This document shows, piece by piece, positions 57,964 to 64,000 of a DNA stretch of 64,000 bases. The DNA comes from CAVPTL01 sp963708725. Lineage in GTDB: Bacteria > Actinomycetota > Thermoleophilia > Gaiellales > JAICJC01. Position 1 is the first letter of the stretch; each line of letters opens with the position of its first letter. The notes under the pieces are model-generated. The model did no database searches and was not told the origin of the DNA. It was given only the letters and a program-made list of their open reading frames with translations. Both the position numbers and the translations under genes were made by a program. The stretch spans positions 248,001 through 312,000 of the forward strand of contig CAVPTL010000010.1 of the NCBI GenBank assembly GCA_963708725.1, in the 5' to 3' direction.

Positions 57964-58220
57964 CGCTGATGTCCACCTCGGCGCAGTGGCAGCTGGGGAT
58001 CGCTTTGGGGATCGTCGTGATCGCGGTGGCGGCGGCGATCGTGGTCACGATCGTGATGCTCGCGATGCGGATCCTGCGGCAGGCCGAGACCTCGGTCGGC
58101 GCAGTCGGGGTCGTCCGCGACCAGACCTCCGAGCTGGCCGGCATCTCGCAGATCAACGACTCCGGCGTCCGGATCCTCCACTCGGCCAGGGCGCTTCGAA
58201 AAACGGCGGTGGGCAAGTGA
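57957..58220 (+). CDS. Small one-helix membrane protein 1 of the CO dehydrogenase-linked set
   Basis: Unrecognised, 87 aa. A single long hydrophobic helix (IALGIVVIAVAAAIVVTIVM, about residues 14-36) is followed by a soluble helical tail (MRILRQAETSVGAVGVVRDQ and onward). The N-terminus is outside or very short. It is the first of five ATGA/GTGA-coupled genes. A GTG at 57960 is an equal start candidate. Confidence 0.65.
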   Translation: MVTLMSTSAQWQLGIALGIVVIAVAAAIVVTIVMLAMRILRQAETSVGAVGVVRDQTSELAGISQINDSGVRILHSARALRKTAVGK

Positions 58221-58504
58221 CCCTGCTCGCGATTTCGTCGCATGCCTACTGGGAGATCGCACTGGCGATCGGCCTGGTCGCCGCGCTGATCGTTGCCTTC
58301 CTGCTCGCGATCCTCGTCCAGACGGTGCGCGGCATCGAGAAGAATGTGGACAGTCTGCTGGTGGCCGCAACGGCGGTCGCCGGTAACACGGCCAATATCC
58401 CGCAACTCGAGGCCACCGCGCCGGTGCTCGGGTTGATCGTGCAGGAGGCTGTCGTCCAGGACGGATACATGAACGCACTCACCGACGGGTTTGGTGGAGC
58501 ATGA
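58217..58504 (+). CDS. Small one-helix membrane protein 2 of the set
   Basis: Unrecognised, 95 aa. One helix (EIALAIGLVAALIVAFLLAI, about residues 12-33), then an amphipathic segment (TVRGIEKNVDSLLVAATAVA) and a C-terminal hydrophobic patch (TAPVLGLIVQEAVV). GTG start overlaps the previous stop; the stop overlaps the next ATG. Confidence 0.68.
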   Translation: MTLLAISSHAYWEIALAIGLVAALIVAFLLAILVQTVRGIEKNVDSLLVAATAVAGNTANIPQLEATAPVLGLIVQEAVVQDGYMNALTDGFGGA

Positions 58505-58779
58505 GCACCCAGGATGTCCTGATCGTGCTCAGCGTTGCCCTGGCCGTGGTGGTCGTGATCGTGCTGGCAGCCGCGCTGATCGTGATCCGGCGGAGCCTCA
58601 CGCGCACCTCCGAAGGCCTCGCGACGCTCGGCTCGGCGCTCGAGATGGTCGAGTCCGAGCACCTGCGCCCGCTCGAGCCCGCGGTCAAGGCGATCAACGC
58701 CCAGTTCGAGATCATCCTCGGCGCGATGCCGGGGATCGCGAGCAAGGCGGCGATCGTGGCAGAGAGGCGGCCGCAATGA
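58501..58779 (+). CDS. Small one-helix membrane protein 3 of the set
   Basis: Unrecognised, 92 aa. One helix (VLIVLSVALAVVVVIVLAAA, about residues 6-28), then an amphipathic tail (TSEGLATLGSALEMVESEHL) resembling DUF948/coiled-coil membrane proteins. Coupled at both ends by ATGA. Confidence 0.7.
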   Translation: MSTQDVLIVLSVALAVVVVIVLAAALIVIRRSLTRTSEGLATLGSALEMVESEHLRPLEPAVKAINAQFEIILGAMPGIASKAAIVAERRPQ

Positions 58780-59048
58780 CGCTCTGGTGGATCGGAGACG
58801 CACTGCTCTTGCTGGTCGTCCTGCCCGTGGTGATCTATCTCCTTCACGGCGTACTCAGCGCCGCGACCAGCATCGTGCCGAGCGTCCGCAAGATCGCCGC
58901 CGCCGCGGCGGCCGGATCGAAGGATCTGGATGCAACCGCACTGCTTCTGACGACCCAGGAGCAGGTAAAGCAGACGGTCGCTGTGGTCGCGAACTACGGC
59001 GGCTCACTCGATGTGATCGTCGACGACGCCGAAGGGGATGACGCATGA
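58776..59048 (+). CDS. Small one-helix membrane protein 4 of the set
   Basis: Unrecognised, 90 aa. One helix (ALLLLVVLPVVIYLLHGVL, about residues 8-27), then an Ala-rich helical tail (IAAAAAAGSKDLDATALLLT) and an acidic end (VDDAEGDDA). Coupled at both ends by ATGA. Confidence 0.7.
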   Translation: MTLWWIGDALLLLVVLPVVIYLLHGVLSAATSIVPSVRKIAAAAAAGSKDLDATALLLTTQEQVKQTVAVVANYGGSLDVIVDDAEGDDA

Positions 59049-59689
59049 CCCTGTTTGCGATCGGAGCCGGCACCGGAATGATCGTGGCGATGCTCTTGAT
59101 CATCCTGGCGCTGGTGTTCTACCTGCTCGCCACCATCGTCCAGCTCAAGCGGATCACCGACGGCCTCGACGAGGTGATCGGAAGCGTGACCGAGATCATC
59201 GAGAAGAGCGCCCCGGTCAACGAGGTCGTCAACGACATCAACGCCAATCTCAACGCCGGCGTCGATCTGCTCGAGGGCCTGCTCGTGAAAAAGGCGGGGA
59301 TGGCGGACGCCGTCGGCCTGGTCGATGGTCTCTATCCAGGCGCCGCGGCCGCAGGGTTCCGGCAGTTTCCCGAGAGCACCGAGATCGAGGCGCCGCGGAT
59401 CTCCGAGGTGTACACCAAGGGCACGCTCACGCTTGCGCGGCTGGGCCGGGAGGCCCCGATTGCGGCCGCAAACCCCGCGGGACCGGTGCTGCGCAACATC
59501 GAGGGCGGCAGCCTGGCTGCCCGGGAGCTGTACCCAGACGTGCGTCACACCAGCCCGGAGAAGCTTCCCCGTTCGCCGGTAATCGGCACCGATGCCCCGA
59601 TCCAGTATGAGCAGCGCGAGGACATCGGCGCACCGCGAAAGCGGCTGCCTGAAAGCCCGCGAACATCGAATGATCATGACCGTAGCTAG
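59045..59689 (+). CDS. One-helix membrane protein 5 of the set, with long cytoplasmic tail
   Basis: Unrecognised, 214 aa. One helix (GMIVAMLLIILALVFYLLA, about residues 11-30), then an amphipathic region (LKRITDGLDEVIGSVTEIIE) like members 2-4, and an extra 120-residue Pro/Glu-rich, probably disordered tail ending in RTSNDHDRS. It precedes coxM by 41 nt, so the five-gene block is probably co-transcribed with the CO dehydrogenase. Confidence 0.7.
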   Translation: MTLFAIGAGTGMIVAMLLIILALVFYLLATIVQLKRITDGLDEVIGSVTEIIEKSAPVNEVVNDINANLNAGVDLLEGLLVKKAGMADAVGLVDGLYPGAAAAGFRQFPESTEIEAPRISEVYTKGTLTLARLGREAPIAAANPAGPVLRNIEGGSLAARELYPDVRHTSPEKLPRSPVIGTDAPIQYEQREDIGAPRKRLPESPRTSNDHDRS

Positions 59690-59730
59690 GCTTCAAATGG
59701 AGCCAAACCGACCTTCGAGAGGAGCCCGCG

Positions 59731-60603
59731 TTGCAGGTACCGGCGGCTTTTGAGTACGAGCGTGCGGAGAGCGTCGAGGGGGCGATCGCGTCCCTGAAGA
59801 GCCACGGGTCGGACGCTCGCGTGATCGCGGGCGGACACAGCCTTCTGCCGATGATGAAACTGCGGCTGGCCAACCCCGAGCATCTGATCGACATCAACGG
59901 CCTCAAGGAGCTCGCCTACATCCGCGAGCAGGACGGCGAGATCCGAATCGGGGCGCTCACACGCCACGTCGAGCTGCTGAAATCCGGTCTCCTGGCGGAG
60001 CGCTTCCCGCTGTTTCGCGATGCCGAAAACGTGATCGCAGACCCGGTCGTTCGCAACCGCGGCACCATCGGCGGCTCGCTGTGCCAGGCCGACGCCGCCG
60101 AGGATCTCTCCGCGGTCTGCACCGCCGCCAAGGCCCAGGTTGTGATCCGCAATAGCGACGGCGAACGAGTGGTGGGAATGGACGGCTTCCACATCGGTCC
60201 TTACATGACCGCCGTCGGCGACGGCGAGATGCTGACCGAGATCCGGCTGCCGCTCAGGCCGGGAGCCGGGAGCGCGCACGAGAAGGTCGAGCGCCGCGCC
60301 GGCGACTGGGCGATCGCGGCGGCTTCGGCAGCAATCTGGATCGGCGACGGAGTGATCTCCGACGTTGGCATCGCACTCAGCGCGGTCGGGCTGACGACGG
60401 TTCATCTGTCGCGCGCCGAGGAGCTGCTGCGCGGCCGGGCCCCGTCCGAGGAGCTGTTTACCGAGGCCGGAAAGATCGCCTCAGAAGACTGCTCGCCGGG
60501 CGCCGACGGCCGCGGCCCGGTCGACTACAAACGTCATCTCGCCGGCGTGCTCACCCATCGAGCACTTCGCCGTGCCACGTCCCGCGCGCTTCAGGAGGTT
60601 TGA
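59731..60603 (+). CDS. coxM: CoxM, FAD subunit of aerobic CO dehydrogenase
   Basis: Medium subunit passing electrons from the Fe-S subunit to the quinone-linked acceptor. The 290-aa protein has the FAD motifs AGGHSLLPMMKLRLANP (residues 31-47) and NRGTIGGSLCQADAAEDL. The usual GGSLAHNDPAAD loop reads GGSLCQADAAED. TTG start with GAGAGGAG 6 nt upstream. The order coxM-coxS-coxL is that of form I clusters. Confidence 0.92.
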   Translation: MQVPAAFEYERAESVEGAIASLKSHGSDARVIAGGHSLLPMMKLRLANPEHLIDINGLKELAYIREQDGEIRIGALTRHVELLKSGLLAERFPLFRDAENVIADPVVRNRGTIGGSLCQADAAEDLSAVCTAAKAQVVIRNSDGERVVGMDGFHIGPYMTAVGDGEMLTEIRLPLRPGAGSAHEKVERRAGDWAIAAASAAIWIGDGVISDVGIALSAVGLTTVHLSRAEELLRGRAPSEELFTEAGKIASEDCSPGADGRGPVDYKRHLAGVLTHRALRRATSRALQEV

Positions 60604-61085
60604 TCATCAACGTCTCGATGACCGTCAACGGTGAGCAGATTTCGCGCGACATCGAACCGCGCCAGCTGCTCGTCCACTTCCTCCGAGAAACGCTCGACCT
60701 GACCGGCACACACTGGGGCTGCGACACGTCGAACTGCGGCGCCTGCGTCGTGCGAATCGACGGTGAGCCGGTGAAGTCGTGCACGACGCTGGCGGTGATG
60801 TGCGACGGCCAGGACATCCGCACGGTCGAGTCGCTCGAGGTCAACGGTGAGCTCGACCCCATTCAGCAGGGCTTCCACGAGCGCCACGCGCTGCAATGCG
60901 GCTTCTGCACTCCCGGAATGCTGATGACCACCCGAGCGCTGCTTGATGAAAACCCCGATCCGACCGATCATGAGATCCGAGTCGCGATCTCGGGCAACAT
61001 CTGCCGCTGCACCGGATACAAGAACATCGTGAGCGCGGTGCGCTGGGCCGCCGATCACGAAGCTGCGACCAAACGAGAGGCATAG
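60600..61085 (+). CDS. coxS: CoxS, two-[2Fe-2S] subunit of CO dehydrogenase
   Basis: Small subunit with a plant-type [2Fe-2S] motif (GCDTSNCGACVV with later Cys) and a second cluster motif (CGFCTPGML, then NICRCTGYKNIV). About 161 aa. The TTG at 60600 overlaps the coxM stop, but AGGAGG ends only 1 nt before it. The next ATG (60618) has a 19-nt spacing, so the exact start is unclear. Confidence 0.94.
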   Translation: MIINVSMTVNGEQISRDIEPRQLLVHFLRETLDLTGTHWGCDTSNCGACVVRIDGEPVKSCTTLAVMCDGQDIRTVESLEVNGELDPIQQGFHERHALQCGFCTPGMLMTTRALLDENPDPTDHEIRVAISGNICRCTGYKNIVSAVRWAADHEAATKREA

Positions 61086-61089
61086 ACGC

Positions 61090-63480
61090 ATGGCCACTGT
61101 CGAGTCTGAGAACCTTCCGAGTCCCTCAACCGAGCGCCCCATCGGCTTCGGCCGGCTGAAGCGAAAAGAAGATCCCCGCTTCATCCGCGGCCAGGGCACC
61201 TACCTCGACGACATCAAGCTGCCGGGCATGGTGCATGGCGCCATCCTGCGGAGCCCCTACGCCCACGCCAGGATCGTTTCGATCGACACCTCGGCGGCGC
61301 TGGCCCACCCCAACGTGGCCGCGGTCGTGACCGCGAAGGATCTCGAGACCCTCGGCCTGGCGTGGATGCCCACGATCTCCTACGACACCCAGGCGGTGCT
61401 GGCCGGCGACAAGGTGCGCTTCCAGGGCCAGGAAGTCGCGTTCGTGATCGCCACCGACGAGTACTCGGCGATCGACGCGTTGCAGTTGATCGACGTCGAA
61501 TACGAGCCGCTGCCGGCGATCGTCAACGCCCGCAAGGCGCTCGACCCCGACGCTCCGCTGATCCGCGACGACAAGGCCGGGCAGCGTGACAACCTCGCCA
61601 GCCCGACGTGGGAGGCCGGCGACGAGGTCGCCACCGACAAAGCCTTCGCCGAGGCCGACACGATCGTCAGCCGCGACATCATCTATCCGCGCTGCCATCC
61701 CGCGCCGCTGGAGACCTGCGGGATCATCGCCGACTTCAATCCGAAGACCGGCCAGCTCGACATCTACAACGGTAACCAGGCGCCGCACGCACATCGCACC
61801 GTCTACGCCCATGTTGCCGGACTTGCAGAGCACATGATCCGGATCCGCTGCCAGGACATCGGCGGCGGGTTTGGCAACAAGGTGCCGGTGTATCCCGGCT
61901 ACGTGTGCGCGATCGCCGGATCGATCGTGGCCGGCGTCCCGGTCAAGTGGGTCGAGAACCGCTCCGAGAACCTGATGTCGACCGGCTTTGCCCGCGACTA
62001 CATCATGCGCAGCGAGATGTGCTCCAAGGACGGCAAGATCACCGGTCTGCGAGTCGACGTGATCGCCGACCACGGCGCCTTTGATTCGACCGCGCAGCCG
62101 ACCAAGTTCCCCGCCGGGTTCTTCCACATCTGCTGCGGCTCGTACGACCTCGAGGCCTCGCACGTGAAGGTCAAGGCGGTGTACACCAACAAGGCACCGG
62201 GCGGCGTCGCCTACCGCTGCTCGTTCCGCATCACCGAGGCGGTGTATCTGGTCGAGCGGATGGTTGACGCCCTTGCGCTCGAGATGAAGGTCGACCCCAT
62301 CGAGCTGCGCATGCGCAGCTTCATCGCGCCCGAGCAGTTCCCCTACGAGACGACGACCGGCTGGACGTATGACTCGGGCAACTACGCCGAGACGATGCGA
62401 GTGGCCATGGACATCGCCGGCTACGAGCAACTCCGCAAGGAACAGCTCGAGAAGCGCGAGCGGGGTGAGCTGATGGGCATCGGGGTGTCGTTCTTCACCG
62501 AGGGCGTCGGCGCCGGACCGCGCAAGCACATGGACATCCTCGGCCTCGCAATGAACGATGGCGCCGATCTGCGCGTGCACCCGTCGGGCAAGGCCGTTGT
62601 GAGCATCAGCGCCCAGACGCAGGGCCAGGGGCACGAGACCACCTTCGCCCAGATCGTGGCCGAGGAGCTCGGGATCCCACCCGAGGACGTCGAGGTGCGC
62701 CACGGCGACACCGACAAGTCGCCGTACGGGCTCGGCACCTACGGCAGTCGCTCGACGCCGGTGTCCGGCGCCGCGGTCGCGGTGGTGTCGCGCAAGGTGC
62801 GGGACAAGGCCCGGCTGATCGCCGCGACCATGCTCGAGACGCGCCCCGAGGATCTCGCCTGGGAGAAGGGCCGCTGGTACGTCAAGGGCGACCCCGAGAA
62901 GGGCGCGATGATCGAGGACATTGCCGTTCGCGCATACAGCGGCGAGCCGATGCCGGAGGGCCTCGAGGGCGGCCTGGACGCGCAGGTCATCTACGACCCG
63001 CCCAACCTCACCTACCCCTACGGGGCCTATATCGCCGTGGTCGACATCGACCCCGATACCGCCCAGGTCACGGTGCGCCGGTTCATCGCCGTTGACGACT
63101 GCGGCGTTCGGATCAACCCGATGATCGTGGACGGCCAGATCCATGGCGGGTTGGCCGAGGGCGTCGGCATCGCACTGATGGAGCTGATCAGCTTCGACGA
63201 GGAGGGTAACTGTCTCAACTCCTCGTTCATGGACTACCTGATCCCCACCGCGCTGGAATGTCCCGATTTCGAGCTCGGCGAGACCGTTACCCCATGCCCG
63301 CATCACCCCCTCGGTGCCAAGGGCGTGGGCGAATCGCCAAACGTCGGGTCGCCGCCGGCGATCGTGAACGCGGTCATCGACGCGCTGTACGACACCCACG
63401 GCGTCGAGCACGTCGACATGCCCTGCACCCCGGCGCGGGTGTGGGCAGCGATGCAGGGGAGGCCCGAGCCGCCGCAATGA
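61090..63480 (+). CDS. coxL: CoxL, molybdenum-copper large subunit of form I CO dehydrogenase
   Basis: Catalytic subunit oxidising CO to CO2. The 796-aa protein has the active-site loop AYRCSFR (residues 374-380; Cys377 holds the Cu), which marks form I, the true CO dehydrogenase, rather than form II (AYRGAGR). Other molybdopterin contacts are visible: QDIGGGFGNKVPVYPG, QGQGHETTFAQI, and the C-terminal Glu in GAKGVGESPNVG. The order M-S-L supports form I. Confidence 0.95.
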   Translation: MATVESENLPSPSTERPIGFGRLKRKEDPRFIRGQGTYLDDIKLPGMVHGAILRSPYAHARIVSIDTSAALAHPNVAAVVTAKDLETLGLAWMPTISYDTQAVLAGDKVRFQGQEVAFVIATDEYSAIDALQLIDVEYEPLPAIVNARKALDPDAPLIRDDKAGQRDNLASPTWEAGDEVATDKAFAEADTIVSRDIIYPRCHPAPLETCGIIADFNPKTGQLDIYNGNQAPHAHRTVYAHVAGLAEHMIRIRCQDIGGGFGNKVPVYPGYVCAIAGSIVAGVPVKWVENRSENLMSTGFARDYIMRSEMCSKDGKITGLRVDVIADHGAFDSTAQPTKFPAGFFHICCGSYDLEASHVKVKAVYTNKAPGGVAYRCSFRITEAVYLVERMVDALALEMKVDPIELRMRSFIAPEQFPYETTTGWTYDSGNYAETMRVAMDIAGYEQLRKEQLEKRERGELMGIGVSFFTEGVGAGPRKHMDILGLAMNDGADLRVHPSGKAVVSISAQTQGQGHETTFAQIVAEELGIPPEDVEVRHGDTDKSPYGLGTYGSRSTPVSGAAVAVVSRKVRDKARLIAATMLETRPEDLAWEKGRWYVKGDPEKGAMIEDIAVRAYSGEPMPEGLEGGLDAQVIYDPPNLTYPYGAYIAVVDIDPDTAQVTVRRFIAVDDCGVRINPMIVDGQIHGGLAEGVGIALMELISFDEEGNCLNSSFMDYLIPTALECPDFELGETVTPCPHHPLGAKGVGESPNVGSPPAIVNAVIDALYDTHGVEHVDMPCTPARVWAAMQGRPEPPQ

Positions 63481-64000
63481 TGACTCCGGCCATGTCCCGG
63501 CGGGCCCAGAAGCTCGCGGCCAAAGGCGCGGTATTCGCAACCGCCACGGTGGTGCGCGCCCAACGACCCACCAGCGTGACTGCCGGAAGCGTCGCGCTGG
63601 TGCTCGAGGACGGGACGATCGACGGGTTCGTCGGCGGAGTCTGCACCGAGCACAGCATCCGGGCCTACTCGCTGATGGCGATGCAAAGCGGCGAGTCGGT
63701 GCTGCTTCGGATCTTGCCGTTCAGCGAGGAGAGCGGCGGGCCGGGCTCGGGTGCGGCCGATCCCGACGGAGCGGTGACAGTTCAGAATCCCTGCCTTTCG
63801 GGAGGTGCGATCGAAGTGTTCCTCGAGCCTGTGCTGCCCAGCCCGCGGGTGCTGGTGGTCGGTGAAACCCCGATCGCCTCGGCGCTGATGCACCTCGGTG
63901 GTGAGCTGGGATTCGACATGGTCGCGATCGACGGGGACGTGCAGGCACGCCCGCGTGACCTCGCCCTGGTGGTGGCGGCACACGGCCGCGACGAGCTGCA
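63477..64000 (+). CDS. XdhC/CoxF-like molybdenum-cofactor maturation protein (partial)
   Basis: The first 174 residues are present and the window ends inside the gene. XdhC signatures: GFVGGVCTEHSIRAYSL and NPCLSGGAIEVFLEPVLP, then a Rossmann-like VLVVGETPIASALMHLGG. XdhC-type proteins carry sulfurated Mo cofactor to the apoenzyme. The ATG at 63477 overlaps the coxL stop. Confidence 0.9.
   Translation, partial: MMTPAMSRRAQKLAAKGAVFATATVVRAQRPTSVTAGSVALVLEDGTIDGFVGGVCTEHSIRAYSLMAMQSGESVLLRILPFSEESGGPGSGAADPDGAVTVQNPCLSGGAIEVFLEPVLPSPRVLVVGETPIASALMHLGGELGFDMVAIDGDVQARPRDLALVVAAHGRDEL

Noticed and set aside
61126..63540. Very long antisense open frame over coxL
   Set aside because: High-GC third-position artefact: the coxL sense frame has full motif support and the antisense protein has no recognisable domain.
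1..64000. CRISPR arrays, tRNA or rRNA genes, insertion sequences, prophage
   Set aside because: None seen by eye: no regularly spaced repeats, cloverleaf with CCA-type acceptor, transposase or phage structural genes.

Overview
The window is high-GC DNA with the gene content and signals of a monoderm actinobacterium, most likely class Thermoleophilia (Solirubrobacterales/Gaiellales-like). This placement is inferred from gene content. It rests on a division/cell-wall cluster with a meso-DAP-type MurE, NrtR-controlled NAD salvage, a fused PafBC regulator, PspAA/PspAB-type Psp partners, Tad pili without an outer-membrane secretin gene, form I CO dehydrogenase, and many leaderless genes in which a TANNNT box sits 6-8 nt before the start codon. 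No rRNA, tRNA, CRISPR array, IS element or prophage was seen, and no gene-free stretch exceeds 300 bp.

Layout. 1-10.4 kb (minus): division and cell-wall (dcw) operon mraZ-rsmH-ftsL-ftsI-murE-murF-mraY-murD-ftsW-murG (murG cut by the window edge), mostly coupled by 4-nt overlaps and driven by a promoter buried in four 10-bp MraZ boxes. 10.6-13.1 kb (plus): a frameshifted NlpC/P60 wall hydrolase and the principal-type sigma factor. 13.1-17.5 kb (minus): nadE-pncB-nrtR, an aldehyde dehydrogenase and a 30-aa membrane peptide. 17.5-24.3 kb (minus): response regulator, soluble histidine kinase, zinc-ribbon protein and Tad/Flp pilus genes (CpaB-, CpaE-, CpaF-, TadB- and TadC-like, plus a pilin-like protein). 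A canonical Flp pilin lies apart at 28.2 kb.

24.4-37.3 kb is mixed housekeeping: DUF192, FHA, GtrA, class II aldolase plus dodecin, DUF218, GT2, acetolactate synthase-like, class II deacetylase-like, dinB with a LexA-like box on its start codon, divergent pafBC, queG, and a 53-aa acidic protein with a duplicated DVEAH motif.

37.4-42.7 kb (minus) is a tight run: metallophosphoesterase, cyclic 2,3-diphosphoglycerate synthetase, 2-phosphoglycerate kinase, GlpX, a crotonase with a Rho-N/SAP-like head, and a DUF59 protein. Together the two central enzymes could make cyclic 2,3-diphosphoglycerate, a solute known from methanogenic archaea. 42.7-49.6 kb: a nuclease-like protein with hpt, htpX, pspAB and a hypothetical gene, converging on pspAA-pspA and the cytochrome c genes ccmI-like and ccmF. 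CcmE (CxxxY type) lies nearby at 52 kb, beyond two tandem beta-propeller paralogues.

52.4-57.8 kb: small hypotheticals, msrB, an acetyltransferase, a DUF3054 gene whose 5' end runs through a mobile-looking palindrome (second copy at 28.1 kb), a CocE/NonD-type hydrolase and a PLP decarboxylase. 57.9-64 kb (plus): five overlapping genes for small one-helix membrane proteins, followed by coxM-coxS-coxL and an XdhC-type maturation gene cut by the window end. CoxL carries the AYRCSFR active-site loop of true aerobic CO dehydrogenase.
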